Assembly: GCF_022965805.1 (NCBI RefSeq)
Contig: NC_133108.1
Location: forward strand, 21,357,545 to 21,421,544
DNA length: 64,000 nt
From: Primulina eburnea
Lineage: Eukaryota; Streptophyta; Magnoliopsida; Lamiales; Gesneriaceae
Reading direction: 5' to 3'
How positions within the stretch are numbered: position 1 is the first letter of the stretch; each line of letters starts with the position of its first letter. Position numbers and translations under genes: made by a program. Below are positions 13,302-25,258 of this stretch, piece after piece. Under the pieces are notes generated by a model. It did no database searches. It was not told where the DNA came from and saw only the letters and a program-made list of their open reading frames with translations.

Positions 13302-14891
13302 ATATCCGTTTAGTCCCAAGTTTGTTAATGACTTCCAAAATTTCACAAGACAAGGTGTCTACCTCACCTCTTACGTGCGTCTACCAATTAAACTAACCAT
13401 CATCGTACCCAACTTTCCTAAAAACTTTAAATTCTCACAAGGTATAATCTTAACTGTTAAGATCATGACTAAAACTTGTGACACATCAAACTTATGTTCC
13501 CAAAAATTTACTAACTCAATGTTTATCCTTATAACTTAACTAGCCGATCAAATTTTCCTTAAATCGTCATCACTTTAAATTCTTGATTTGCCACAACATT
13601 ATTCCACTAACGCTTAAATTTTCACGCTTAAGATTGATTCATCCTATAACGTCCTTGGTTACCATTCATTGTAACATTATAACCCAAATATCTAAATATT
13701 CTATATTTCCTTCGAGCCTAAATAACCGAAAATTCCTACCATTTAAGCCGTTCAATTCTCACTTACTACTAAATAAGTTCTCAAATTTCTTAAAATTGTA
13801 AAATTAATTCTTACTTTCCTCGAATATCGTCCAAATTTTTTTTTTATTATTTTTTTCTAAATCTCGAAAATTTCACAATTACCCATGAGTCCTCAGTATT
13901 TCCAATTTCATTTTATAGATTTCCCGTATCATAAGGTTCAATAGTCTTAAGTTTATTAAACCCAAAATAAATCCCCATAACACGTCTTACATTTCTATAA
14001 ATACTTAAAATCCCAAGTATTTCTCAAAAGCTCGCAATTACATCCTTAAAATTTTGAAACTTGCAATCTGGCCCTTACAGTTCTCCAAATTTACATTTTG
14101 GCCCTAAACTCTTCGAAATTTGCATCATTGTCCCCATAAAATTTTTCATCTTTACCTCATTAAACTTTTAGATACTCAAACTCGAAATTTAATCCCAAAA
14201 TTTGATAAATTCGAAAATAGTCCATTAGAATTTTATTTTTGAACTTAGGTCCTCAAATCATTGGTTATTACAATTAGGTCCTTAAAATTCTCAATTCCTG
14301 CAATTCAATCCTTAAATCCAACTATGTAGAGCATGCATCCTAAATAAATTCTCATAATTAATCTTACATTTCCATAGATACTTAAAATCCTTAAATTGTA
14401 CATTTATAATCCTAAAGATTGTCGTAGTCTTGGAATCGCTATTGCTTATATGAAATTCTCAAAAATTTACTCGACTAGCAACCAAGAACCACCAATGATT
14501 TCTTAGAAATTCTACAAGTCTCAAAAAGCATTCATAATTTTCAAGATTAACTTATAACCCATAAGGAGGACATCAACACTACTGACCTAAAAGTTAATAT
14601 AGTCAAATCATTTTCAACCTCTTCTAAAGCCCAACATTCGAATTTTTATACATGCCCAATTTTAAATGTACCCAACATGCATAATTCCATAATTAATTTT
14701 TAATTTTAAATAAACACTGAACAATTAAAATCTGAACGTAAAATATTTCATGGAAACATGCTGTTTAAAATAATTAATGCTTTAAATAAAATGCGTAAAT
14801 GTAAAACTTACAGACCGAAGACGTGGCTTCGTGAGCTTCTCGTGGTCAGTAGTAGTGTAACCCTATACAGAATCATTGCTCTGATACCAAC
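13302..14891 (-). other. LARD-A internal region, piece 3, with primer-binding site
   Basis: Begins with the second ATATC copy (13302-13306) and matches 8480-10053 of LARD-C to the end. The primer-site complement GCTCTGATACCA is at 14878-14889. Small ORFs near 13207-13801 are AT-rich, poorly conserved and start inside LARD-C, so they are not genes. Confidence 0.75.
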
Positions 14892-17800
14892 TGTAAATGG
14901 CCGAAAATTCGTGCTTGAAAATTTACGGAAAAACTAAAATTTTTCTTTTAAACTAAATGGAGTATCAACTTCATAAAATAAACTGTTAAATAATATTTAA
15001 TGTTTAAAAATAGCAGCGGAAGAATTTAATATTTGCAAAGTAACAATTTAAAATAATTCCACGAGAGATAAAATGTTTGAGCATAAAAATCGTAAGTGCT
15101 GAAAATGAGGTCCTCGGGTTCCACTACTGCCGACCAAGCTAGCTCACTGGTCCCCGCCCTCAGCCCCGACATCATCAGTACCTACAACAATCAAGTCTAG
15201 TGAGCCTAAAGACTCAGCATGCATAAATCGTATATAGCGAGTACATAAATAAATAGTAAAATTTTGCATGGGGTAAGATGTCGTAGGAGTCATAAAGTGA
15301 AAATACTCCGCCATAAACAATTATAATACGTGCATAACTAAACTGAACATCGTAGTAAAAATGGTTACTCCATCGAGCCCTGTCATAAATATCAAGTAAT
15401 AATTTTCTGGTGAGATTATGGTATCCGCAAGTGGCCACTGCACTAATATAAACTGCAAAATGACCGGTGACTAGCGACAGGACCGATAACTGGCGATCGG
15501 ATTTAAATATGCTCGTCTGAACAGACAAAATGCCACAGTATACTGGGTGGTACAAACTGAAACTGACCGGTAACTGGCGACCGGATTTACAAAGTCTCCC
15601 ATGATAGTGCTACGGCCACAAGCAATATCGCATTAATCTCAAAAATGAACATTTTAAATTTCCATGCACGTAATATAATTAAATGGCATCATCAAATCAG
15701 AAAAATTTAAATCTCCTGTATTAAAATCATTTACTTGCGATAATTTAAAAATATCTATATGACTTGATTGAAGAGTCAAAGGAGATATAAACATGCCTGA
15801 GTTTGTTTTGACAGAAACAAACGAAATACTGACGCGGCGCGGTGGAGACGGAGTGCTCTTCCTTAATTCCTTTAAACCAAACATGCATGATAATTATTAT
15901 AATAGTTTAAAAAAAATCGTAAACGTGATGCATGAACATTTAAAAATATCAAGATTTGTGCTCAGGGCGCTGCTAGGACCAAATTCTCACCCCGGGTGCA
16001 AAATGACCATTTGGCCCCTGGATTTCATTTTGCCTCTGGAAACCCAAAAATTACCGTTTACCCCTGGACTTCTAAAATTGACCCAAAGCTTACCAAACTC
16101 CTTAGGATATTCCAAAACATATTTAAAAGTATTCCTAAACGTAAACTCGAGCCCAAACCCAACTTAATCTATTCGTTTTAAACTTGGACCAGGGTCCCGG
16201 TTTTAACCCGAACCGCACCGAAACTTAACCAAAACTTTTCCCAATTTTTTTTTTTCATATCTTACAAACACTCAAAGCTCCTAAAACAACATAACCAAGC
16301 CCTAACCCACGGCTAAAACTTCCAGGAATTCACAACCTCTCGGCCAACCACTTTCCTACAACCCCATTACAACACATGTCCCCCAACTCAAAATCCCTTC
16401 GGTCCACTTCTATCCTTACGTGTCCAGCCATAAAGGGTCACCGTTAACACCTTAATGAACTCCTAAACCAAGCCTAAACGAAGCTTAAAGATTCTGTGCG
16501 ACCAAATGCAGAAAATGTTCGAGCCTCTCAAAGAACACTACCCGATCCCTCTTCAACTAAACCCCCCTTTGATCTGCTCCTGGACCGAGACCAGATGTTC
16601 CAGCCTCCTCCCAGCCCTATCACTAACCCAAGAGGGTCGGCTACAAGACCAGTACTGAGCCATGCACAGCTGACAACCGAATCTCTCGATCTAGAACTCA
16701 AACACCCTCACATGCGCTTGACCGAACCAATTCCCCTCGAGCTGGGCAACCCGAATCTCCAGCACTTAAACATCATTAAACACAGCCTGCACAGCCCTCT
16801 AACATTACTAACTTGACAGCCCCTTGCGCAAAAATTTCAGAAAACGTGAGCAACAATCTTATGATGCATGAAAACACATGAAAACCGAAAATCTTTCATG
16901 TAAAGGCTTAGATCGAAAATTTTCAAACATGAACCCAATCAACAGCATATGAACGTGTATGATGCGAGAACAGATGGTAAATAGCATGCCTTGATGATTT
17001 GAAGAGAAAGATCGAGACAATGGAACCCGGATGAACTTTTCTTGCAAAAAAAATCAAGCCAAAAGCCGAAGCTTTCAGCTGCTGGGTGTTGGAACCGAGG
17101 GGAGGGAATCAGAGTGGGGGTGAGTGTCGGCTGATACAAGTTTAGGTTTAGGGTAATTGGTGATTAAGTGCTAATTATATAGGTAATACTAAGTTAATGG
17201 GCCACAATTGTACTTTAAAGATTTTTAAATGAGTTTTAAGTCCAATAAGTCCAAAAGTGGGCCCATTAAATCCAAACGCACTCTCGAAAATTATTTCGTG
17301 TTGAAACGATTTTGAAAATATTAGCCGAACCCTCAAAAAGTCTCCCGATTCGATAAAATTTGCGTACCGTTAAAAATAAAATCATACAGGTAAAAATACC
17401 CAATAAATTCCCATTCTTGAAAAATACTTTTAAAATAATCTTATATTAATTAATAAAAATTAATCGTGCAATTAAAATAATTTTCTTGAAAATTTCTACT
17501 CGTTCGAGCGTGAAATGCGTCTAGAAACACTAATGCATGAACTTATAAAATTTCATGAAATAAATCTCATGCATGAATTATGCATAAAATGGATAAAAAT
17601 AATTAAACATAAATTAATGAAATAACCATGCATTTAATGATTCAAAAGAATTTAATAAAATACTGAAGAAATTTAATAACTTGCATGCATGCCAACTTTT
17701 TAAATTATATTTACTAACATGCTAAATTACCACTTCTTAAATAAGCCTTTATTAACTTATCTCAATACTCCATCTCCAGTCCGGCCTCACTTTTTTAACT

Positions 17801-17942
17801 GAAAAGATAACAATTAAACTACTGCGTAAAATAAATAAATTTAAAGAAAAGAATTTAAATACTCATACAATAAAACTCATTTTAAATTTTAATTACTAGA
17901 ATTATGCATGGCTTATACGCAGTCTAATTTACGGGTTCTACA
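14892..17942 (-). repeat. LARD-A 5' LTR
   Basis: 3051 bp, TGTAAATGGCCG...GGGTTCTACA. It holds the palindrome variant GAGCCTAAAGACTC (15202-15215) and repeated ACCGGTAACTGGCGACCGG-like words between 15458 and 15590. ORFs here (for example 15793-16167 and 16496-16816) have no recognised domain and are unlikely to be genes. Confidence 0.9.
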
Positions 17943-18196
17943 ATATGTATATAAGCCATGTTTATTGATGTCTAGCTCCTTCAATTTTTATATTAGTGAT
18001 GTATGTATTGTTATTTGTTCATTGATTCAAGAGTATCATCGAATTCATTGATAAGGAACTAGTATTCTAAGTTTACCTACCAAGTATTTGTTGAATTGCC
18101 TCAATGAAATTCCCATGATCAAAGACAAGGAAATAATAGTTAATTCATGCATGTCATTGGCCAATTTCATGATTATTAGTATCTCTCACAGTTTTG

Positions 18197-18262
<66 letters not shown>

Positions 18263-18577
18263 ATATATTTATATCAAAGAGATACTATCCACAGGTCACA
18301 GAATTATCATTTCCTTTCTTTTAATTCATGCCATGAAATACCATCTATATTGCTTTATTATCTATTGTTCATTGAAGATAATATTATTCATTGTTCATTG
18401 CCATTTCTATAACCATGTTTCAAGCCAAGCCATGTATATGTACTTGTTATTATAGCTTTCTACTTACTGAGTTTTATCTCATTCCAGTTAATGTCATGTG
18501 ATGCAGGTGACAAGAAGGAATGAAACGGATTGTCCGAGGCAGGAGAAGTCATATAGCATGATAAGGGGAATTGTATC
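17943..18577 (+). other. Old LTR-like fragment X, left half (split by Tekay-1)
   Basis: Sequence between LARD-A and Tekay-1. The stretch around 18466-18515 (CTTACTGAG...TCATTCCAG...TCATGTGATGCAGGTGA) parallels Gypsy-3 LTR 51389-51440, which suggests the 3' part of a related plus-strand LTR. GTATC at 18573-18577 is the left duplication of Tekay-1. The fragment resumes at 27066. Neither the start nor the end of its parent element is visible. Confidence 0.5.
18196..18275. repeat. (AT)n microsatellite
   Basis: Interrupted TA/ATTTA run of about 80 bp. The IYIYIY-type ORFs crossing it are artefacts. Confidence 0.95.
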
Positions 18578-20379
18578 TGTAAGGCTCGAGAATTATCAGT
18601 TTCCATTGATGCTAGACTCATAGAGGTAAGAATACATGACATTTAAATGAGATTTTTGAAGGCATGGCCGAAGCCACACCGCCCCCGCGGTGCTAAGACT
18701 ACCGCACCCGCGGTGTAGGTGACAGAAATTGGTGAATTTGTGCGAACAGACACCGCACCCGCGCTGCTAGCAAGACCGCACCCGCGGTGTGAGACCGCAC
18801 CCGCGGTCATGTAAGGACCGCACCCGCGGTCTCAGAATTCCAGAAAATAATATTGCTGCCGAGAGCACAGCGCACCCGCGCCCTTATGTTACCGCACCCG
18901 CGGTAGTGCGTGTCGTTTGAAAAACGTGAACACTTGTCCCTTTTGCATGCAATATATGATATGTGTCTTCATTTCAGTAAATGATTCAGAACAAGAGCCG
19001 AGAGAAGGGTTGGGAGGAGCTTTCATTCTTTTGATCTTTGCACTTGAGATTTTGCTATTTCCGGTTATCCGATTTTAGATCCGACTTCGGTTTTGAACTC
19101 ACCTCGTCAAGGGCTATCAAAGGATGTAAGTATTGTTCCATTCCAACCTATTTCGAAATATAGATGTTGGAGAAATTGTAATATGGTAATTAGATTGTGT
19201 TCTTGAGGTATTGAGCATGGTATATGCGTAACCGCATCAAGAAACGGATGTTATTTGCTACGATTGTTAGTTTCTAGCATGTATTACGTTAAAATGGTAC
19301 AGATTTCAGCTTATGTATTGAGGTTGATGAGTTTATGAGTTGATTATGATTGAGCATGTTATGGTGGAGTTACCGGTATCGAAGAACTACGTCGTTACGC
19401 CGTCGAATTAATTTGAAATCGACTTCAGCTTTGTACCTTGAGTTGATTGAGATATATATATGACTGAAGTGCACATTGTTATATTGTCATTTCAGATTAG
19501 TTTTGACAGAGTGACATTCCGACTTCGAGACTTTGACCGACGATTCGACAAGAAAGGTATAATTCATGTGGTCACGGGATTGCACAACTCGATTCAGATT
19601 TGATACGAGTTTCCCTAAATCACATACTAGATTGTTATTACATTGATTATGTAATGCCTTGTTTATTGATTTATATTCGAGTCCTGAGATAGGAGAGATT
19701 GGCAGACTTGCCAAAACTAGACGTTTCGGTGTATCGTCGCATAGTAGTAGATTTGCTCTATGTGTAGACCCTCGATACAGAGTTGACCGAAGTCTAGGAA
19801 TAAGACGTACCGTTGCCCCGAGTGGTTGGGTAGGTAACAGACCGTCTTATTCACACCGGGATCCCTAGATTAGAAAAGAGTCGAGTCAAGATGTGAATTG
19901 TAGAATACAGATTTGTATTCTACTACATGTTTAGATGTATATTCATGTTACTTGATTTATGTTATGCATTGTACATGATTATGACATTGCATGCATCCAT
20001 GTTTTATACTGGGATATGTTCTCACCGGAGTTATCCGGCTGTTGTCGTGTCTGTATGTGTGCATGGCAACAGGTGGGGCAGGATCGGGGTCACGAGCTAG
20101 ATGAGAGATGATGATAGCGTGGAGATCTCGGGCATTGCAGATTACTAGTGTTTCCTTATGAAACTTGTACTACTTATGTTTGTATTTGAGATTCGAACAC
20201 TAGTGTATGATTGTACCAGACAGATATGTATGTACATTATGTTGTTTATTTCAGTTAACGATATGTTATGCTTTATCTATACATTAGAATTAATGTTAAA
20301 AGCAAATTTTTGACCCACATTTTCGAACAAAGATCCAATTAAATCCCAAAAGAATTGAGTTAGAGCCCGGGTCCCCACA
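18578..20379 (+). repeat. Tekay-1 5' LTR
   Basis: TGTAAGGCTCGAG...GGGTCCCCACA. Notable parts are a CpG-rich dyad array (18678-18904) and the block TCACCGGAGTTATCCGGCTG near 20022, which Gypsy-2 LTRs share. The run GAGATATATATATGA near 19448 is a possible TATA box. The 69-codon ORF at 19659-19868 recurs in the other LTR and is not a gene. Confidence 0.95.
18678..18904. repeat. GC-rich dyad array in Tekay-1 5' LTR
   Basis: Eight irregularly spaced copies of ACCGCACCCGCGGT or close variants. Each has the inverted repeat ACCGC/GCGGT around a 4-nt centre. The surrounding LTR is AT-rich, so this is a local CpG island. The same array lies at 25359-25585, and a related one in the LTRs of Gypsy-3. 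Confidence 0.9.
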
Positions 20380-20384
20380 ACAGG

Positions 20385-20397
20385 TGGTATCAGAGCC
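20385..20397 (+). promoter_or_regulatory. Tekay-1 primer-binding site
   Basis: TGGTATCAGAGCC, five bases after the LTR; initiator-methionine tRNA type. Confidence 0.92.
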
Positions 20398-20633
20398 GTA
20401 GGTTCTGTAGACTGAGATAGAATAGAATGAGCGGGGTAGATCGAGTCATCTTCCTTGCTTTTGAGATGCTAGCATGGTTTATTGCTTTTCCTATTATATG
20501 TTGTATTGTATCTGAATTGATTTACAGCATTTCAAGCCTGAATCAGAACCGATTCTCGATCAGAGGTTATGATCAGAGGAGGGCTGAGACAGATGATATT
20601 GATTATGTACTAATCAGTTTGATGATCAGATTT

Positions 20634-23600
20634 ATGCCGCCTAGACGAGTGCCACAGCCAGAGCAGGGTAGCACGTCCGGTGTACAGATGGATGTTACCG
20701 CTACACCGATGGAGACTTTATTGAAGAGATTCCAGTCTTTCCATCCGCCTACCCTGAAGGGCACCGAGAGTGCAGTAGAGTGCGAGAGCTGGCTCGATGA
20801 TATCGAGATGTTGTTTGAGTCTTTGGCTTACACTGACGAACGACGTGTGAAGCTGATAGGGCATCAGATGCAGGAGGTTGCCAAGAGCTGGTGGTTGACT
20901 ACGAAGAGAGCCTTGGAGCACCGAGGCATTGATATCACGTGGAAAGTCTTCAAAGATGAGTTCTATCAGCGCTTCTTTCCCGTTTCGTACCGGAAAGACA
21001 AGGGAGCTGAATTTGCGAATCTGAAGCAGGGACAGTGGAACATCGAGGAGTATGTTGCTAAATTTTCTGCATTGCTACGATTTGCACCGCATGTGGCCGG
21101 GAACGACGAGGCAGTGGCCGATCAGTTCATCAACGGGCTGAATCCGGATGTTTTTACTTTGGTGAACACGGGACGGCCTAACACTTTTTCCGAGGCACTG
21201 AACCGAGCGAAGGGAGCAGAGGCTGGCTTGATCAGGCAGCGAGGAGCTTCCTACGGTGTTCAGGGGCAGAGACCGCCACAGCCTACCACCGTTCAGTTTC
21301 CACCCCCTCCTCCTCGTTTTGACAGTGGAGCTAGTGGTAGTGGCAAGAAGGAATTTCTAAAGGCTAAAGGCAAACAATTTAAGAAATCTGGGAGTAGTTC
21401 ATCGAGTTCGAGTGGATCTCGACAGAGAGGTCAGGGGTCAGAGTATAGTGGTGCATACTGTGGTTCATGCGGAGGGCGACATGCGACGGAGCAGTGTCAA
21501 GGAGTTCTGGGACGCTGTAACATCTGTAGACAACAGGGACATTTTGCCAGAGTTTGTCCCCAGAGAGGTGCACAACGATTCCAGAGCACAGGATCATCAG
21601 CACCAGCGCCACAGATGGAGAGACAGGCATCCTCTGTACACTCCTTTCAGCCACCCTCCACACAGACACAGCAGAGGCCAGGAGGTAGTCAGACGGTGAG
21701 TCAGCCTCCTCGACAGCAGGCACGTGTTTTTGCCCTGACAGAGGAGCAGGCGCAGGAGGCGCCAGATGATGTCATTGCAGGTAATTGTTTCCTTTGTGGT
21801 TATCCTGCATATGTGTTGATAGACACAGGGGCATCGCATACATTCATATCTGAACATTTTGCATTGAGACATGCATTGCCTGTTGAGTCGTTGTCGACAG
21901 TAGTGTCTATAGCTTCTCCGTTGGGAAGTGGTTTGATATCTGTGACTACTGTTAGACATTGTATGCTTCAGTTTGAGGGGCATGAGATTGATCTTGATTG
22001 TGTAGTACTTGGTTTAGCTGATTTTGACTGTATAGTTGGCATAGATATGTTAACCAAGTACAGGGCCACGGTAGATTGTTTCCACAAGATTGTCAGATTT
22101 AGACCCGAAATGACAGACGAGTGGAAATTTTACGGCAAGGGTTCCAGATCTCGGATTCCCTTAGTATCTGCTCTGACTATGAGTAGATTGCTTCAGAGAG
22201 GAGCAGAGGGCTTTCTTGTATATTCAGTAGATTTACTGAAGTCGAGCCCAGCATTGGCAGATCTGCCAGTGGTTTGCGAGTTTGCAGATATTTTTCCTGA
22301 TGAGATCCCAGGGTTGCCTCCGATTCGAGAGGTTGATTTCAGCATAGATCTTATGCCCGGTTCTGTTCCTATTTCGAGAGCTCCATATAGGATGGCACCG
22401 ATAGAGCTGAAAGAGTTGAAAGCACAGTTGGAGGATCTTCTGTCCAAGGGATATATCAGACCCAGTGTATCACCTTGGGGTGCTCCAGTGCTTTTTGTTA
22501 GAAAGAAAGATGGTTCGATGCGACTGTGTATTGATTATAGGCAGTTGAACAAGGCGACCGTGAAGAACAAGTATCCGTTGCCTCGCATCGACGATTTGTT
22601 TGACCAGTTACAGGGATCTTCGGTATACTCGAAGATTGATTTGAGATCAGGATATCATCAACTCCGAGTTAGAGACGTTGATATTCCGAAGACTGCATTC
22701 CGAACCAGGTATGGACACTACGAGTTTGTTGTTATGCCTTTCGGTTTGACGAATGCACCTGCGGTGTTTATGAGTTTGATGAACCGCATTTTTCAGAGAT
22801 ATTTAGATGATTTTGTGATTGTGTTCATTGATGATATTTTGGTATATTCGAAGAGTTTGACTGAGCATGCAGATCATCTGAGAATCGTACTGAAGACTTT
22901 GAGAACAGAGCAGTTGTATGCTAAACTGTCCAAGTGTGAATTCTGGTTGCGACAGGTTGTCTTCTTGGGGCATATTATATCTGGAGAGGGTATTGCGGTA
23001 GATCCGAGTAAAGTTGAGGCTGTGGTCAGTTGGCCGAGACCGACTTCTGTGCCAGAGATACGCAGTTTCATGGGTCTAGCCGGGTATTATCGACGTTTTA
23101 TTCGAGACTTCTCCAGTATCGCGAATCCGATTACCCAGTTGACACAGAAGAACATGCCATTTGTGTGGTCAGAAGAGTGTGAGAGCAGTTTTGTTGAGCT
23201 GAAGAAGAGGCTGACTAGTGCGCCTGTCTTGACAATTCCATCAGGTACAGGTGAGTTCGTTGTATATTGTGATGCATCTCACAGAGGGCTTGGATGTGTT
23301 CTTATGCAGCGAGGGCACGTGATAGCATACGCCTCTAGACAGCTGAAGCCGCACGAGACTCGTTATCCGATTCATGATCTTGAATTGGCGGCGATTGTGT
23401 TTGCACTTAAGATCTGGCGTCATTATCTGTATGGCGAGAAATTTGAGATCTATTCCGATCATAAGAGCTTGAAGTATCTCTTTTCTCAGTCAGAGTTGAA
23501 CATGAGGCAGCGACGATGGCTTGATCTGCTGAAAGATTTTGATTGCGAGATCAAGTACCATCCAGGGAAGTCGAATGCAGCGGCAGACGCCTTGAGTCGA

Positions 23601-25151
23601 AAGGTATGTTCTTTGTCCTTGTCGACTATAGGTGTATTGAGTTTAGTAGAAGATTGTTGCTTGTCTGGATTGACATTTAATACAGAGAGTAGACCGTTGC
23701 GACTTGCTGCGATTCAGATTGAGCCAGACTTGATTTCGAGGATCAAAGAAGCACAGAGAACTGATCCGAGTGTGCAGAAATCGATGGATATGGTCAGAGC
23801 TGGTCATATCTCAGAATATCAGGTCAGAGATTCTGTTCTGTATGTGCATAACCGTCTTGTGGTGCCCGATGTTTCAGATTTGAGACAACAGATCATGTCA
23901 GAGGCACACTGTAGTCGGTTCAGCATTCATCCTGGTGGCAGAAAGATGTACAATGATTTGAAGACACAATTCTGGTGGAAGCAAATGAAGACAGATATTG
24001 CAGAATTTGTGTCTAGATGTCTGAATTGCCAACAGGTGAAGGCAGAAAGGAAGAAACCCGGAGGTTTACTTCAGAGTTTGTCTATTCCTGAATGGAAATG
24101 GGACCACATTTCCATGGATTTTGTGACGAAGTTACCTCGATCATCCCGGGGCTGTGACTCGATTTGGGTTATCATTGACAGACTGACCAAATCAGCTTGC
24201 TTCATTCCGTACAGGATGACCTATCGACACGATCAGATGGCAGAGTTGTATGTCAGAGAGGTCGTCAGATTGCATGGTGTGCCGAAGTCGATCGTATCAG
24301 ATCGTGATCCACGATTCACTTCTCACTTTTGGCACAGCTTGCAGCAGGCTTTGGGTACGACTTTACACCTGAGCACTGCTTATCATCCCCAGACAGACGG
24401 ACAGTCAGAACGGACTATCCAGACTTTAGAGGATATGCTGAGAGCGGTAGTACTAGATTTTGGTACTAGTTGGCAAGATTCATTGCCGTTGTGTGAGTTT
24501 TCATACAACAACAGCTATCAGACGAGCATAGAGATGGCACCGTTCGAAGCTTTATACGGGAAGAAGTGCAGATCTCCGTTGTACTGGGATGATATTTCTG
24601 AGGTACCAGAATTGGGGCCTGATATGATTCGTGAGATGACAGAAAAAGTGAAGAGCATTCAGAAACGAATGAAGACGGCACAGGATAGGCAAGCGAAGTA
24701 CGCCAATATCAGACGCAGACCGTTAGTATTCGAACAGGGAGACAGAGTATTTTTGAAGATTTCACCTTTCAGAGGCGTTGTCAGATTTGGCAAGCGAGGA
24801 AAGTTGTCTCCTAGATACGTCGGTCCGTATGAGATCCTTGAGAAGATTGGCGATCGAGCTTACAGACTTGCTCTTCCTCCTTCACTATCTGGCATTCACG
24901 ATGTGTTTCACGTGTCGATGTTACGCAAATATATGCCGGATGATTCTCATGTCATTCAACCTGAAGAAGCCGAGTTAGATCAGACTTTGAGCTATATTGA
25001 AAGACCGATGCAGATTCTTGATCGGAAAGAGAAACGGCTTAGAACCAAGACCATTCCACTTGTGAAGGTGCAATGGAGTCGTCATGGCATCGAGGAAGCA
25101 ACTTGGGAGACCGAGTCTGAGATGAGACAGAGGCATCCCGAGCTATTTTGA
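20634..25151 (+). CDS. Tekay-1 Gag-Pol polyprotein
   Basis: One uninterrupted frame. I take ATG 20634 (MPPRR...) as start because Gag of this lineage usually begins that way. The frame is open back to ATG 20427, which would add 69 residues with a hydrophobic stretch. Approximate residues from 20634: Gag 20-210; CCHC knuckle [14 protein letters not shown] near 293; aspartic protease [10 protein letters not shown] near 393; reverse transcriptase near 600-790 with FIDDILVYS near 732; RNase H with YCDAS near 877 and TDHKS-type SDHKS near 940; integrase HHCC zinc finger 1092-1136; integrase core with DRLTKS, SDRDPRF and DGQSER near 1180, 1221 and 1257; GPY/F-type module near 1370-1440; chromodomain-like end (VKVQW...EEATWE...HPELF) about 1452-1505. 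All catalytic residues I could check are present. The product would assemble particles, copy the RNA and integrate the DNA. Confidence 0.93.
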   Translation: MPPRRVPQPEQGSTSGVQMDVTATPMETLLKRFQSFHPPTLKGTESAVECESWLDDIEMLFESLAYTDERRVKLIGHQMQEVAKSWWLTTKRALEHRGIDITWKVFKDEFYQRFFPVSYRKDKGAEFANLKQGQWNIEEYVAKFSALLRFAPHVAGNDEAVADQFINGLNPDVFTLVNTGRPNTFSEALNRAKGAEAGLIRQRGASYGVQGQRPPQPTTVQFPPPPPRFDSGASGSGKKEFLKAKGKQFKKSGSSSSSSSGSRQRGQGSEYSGAYCGSCGGRHATEQCQGVLGRCNICRQQGHFARVCPQRGAQRFQSTGSSAPAPQMERQASSVHSFQPPSTQTQQRPGGSQTVSQPPRQQARVFALTEEQAQEAPDDVIAGNCFLCGYPAYVLIDTGASHTFISEHFALRHALPVESLSTVVSIASPLGSGLISVTTVRHCMLQFEGHEIDLDCVVLGLADFDCIVGIDMLTKYRATVDCFHKIVRFRPEMTDEWKFYGKGSRSRIPLVSALTMSRLLQRGAEGFLVYSVDLLKSSPALADLPVVCEFADIFPDEIPGLPPIREVDFSIDLMPGSVPISRAPYRMAPIELKELKAQLEDLLSKGYIRPSVSPWGAPVLFVRKKDGSMRLCIDYRQLNKATVKNKYPLPRIDDLFDQLQGSSVYSKIDLRSGYHQLRVRDVDIPKTAFRTRYGHYEFVVMPFGLTNAPAVFMSLMNRIFQRYLDDFVIVFIDDILVYSKSLTEHADHLRIVLKTLRTEQLYAKLSKCEFWLRQVVFLGHIISGEGIAVDPSKVEAVVSWPRPTSVPEIRSFMGLAGYYRRFIRDFSSIANPITQLTQKNMPFVWSEECESSFVELKKRLTSAPVLTIPSGTGEFVVYCDASHRGLGCVLMQRGHVIAYASRQLKPHETRYPIHDLELAAIVFALKIWRHYLYGEKFEIYSDHKSLKYLFSQSELNMRQRRWLDLLKDFDCEIKYHPGKSNAAADALSRKVCSLSLSTIGVLSLVEDCCLSGLTFNTESRPLRLAAIQIEPDLISRIKEAQRTDPSVQKSMDMVRAGHISEYQVRDSVLYVHNRLVVPDVSDLRQQIMSEAHCSRFSIHPGGRKMYNDLKTQFWWKQMKTDIAEFVSRCLNCQQVKAERKKPGGLLQSLSIPEWKWDHISMDFVTKLPRSSRGCDSIWVIIDRLTKSACFIPYRMTYRHDQMAELYVREVVRLHGVPKSIVSDRDPRFTSHFWHSLQQALGTTLHLSTAYHPQTDGQSERTIQTLEDMLRAVVLDFGTSWQDSLPLCEFSYNNSYQTSIEMAPFEALYGKKCRSPLYWDDISEVPELGPDMIREMTEKVKSIQKRMKTAQDRQAKYANIRRRPLVFEQGDRVFLKISPFRGVVRFGKRGKLSPRYVGPYEILEKIGDRAYRLALPPSLSGIHDVFHVSMLRKYMPDDSHVIQPEEAELDQTLSYIERPMQILDRKEKRLRTKTIPLVKVQWSRHGIEEATWETESEMRQRHPELF

Positions 25152-25220
25152 TGATGTGAGTCTTTCTTCCCACTTTGACTTTACCGATTTGTATATATAT
25201 TAGCATGATTAATTGCTTAT

Positions 25221-25258
25221 GAGTTCGAGGACGAACTCCTGTCTAAGAGGGGGAGAAA
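25221..25258 (+). promoter_or_regulatory. Tekay-1 hairpin and polypurine tract
   Basis: Perfect inverted repeat GAGTTCG-AGGA-CGAACTC (25221-25238), then the purine run AAGAGGGGGAGAAA (25245-25258) directly abutting the 3' LTR. Confidence 0.85.

Larger units (their letters stand above)
1..17942 (-). mobile_element. LARD-A: non-coding LTR retrotransposon, truncated by the window start, carrying nested insertions
   Basis: The same LTR sequence occurs at 1-507 and 17436-17942. The primer-site complement (GCTCTGATACCA) lies at 14878-14889 and the complement of a polypurine tract at 511-522, so the element reads on the minus strand. With the inserts removed (solo LTR 1011-3667, LARD-C 4215-13301) the internal region is about 2.6 kb, in three pieces: 508-1010, 3673-4214 and 13302-14891. 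None encodes Gag or Pol. Its order and sequence match LARD-C 7458-10053 at roughly 80% by eye. LTRs near 3 kb with a non-coding interior fit the LARD class. The right flank begins ATATG (17943-17947); the matching duplication would lie left of the window. Confidence 0.85.

Noticed and set aside
18088..18412. ORFs encoding long IYIYIY runs, also at 40777-41076 and 13207
   Set aside because: They are translations of AT microsatellites.
18678..18904. CRISPR-like array
   Set aside because: Units are short palindromic LTR repeats with irregular spacing in a plant retrotransposon; no cas genes, and the array is copied in both LTRs.
19659..19868. 69-codon ORF in Tekay-1 LTR, repeated at 26340-26549
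   Set aside because: The repeat is explained by LTR duplication; codon pattern and composition do not suggest a gene.
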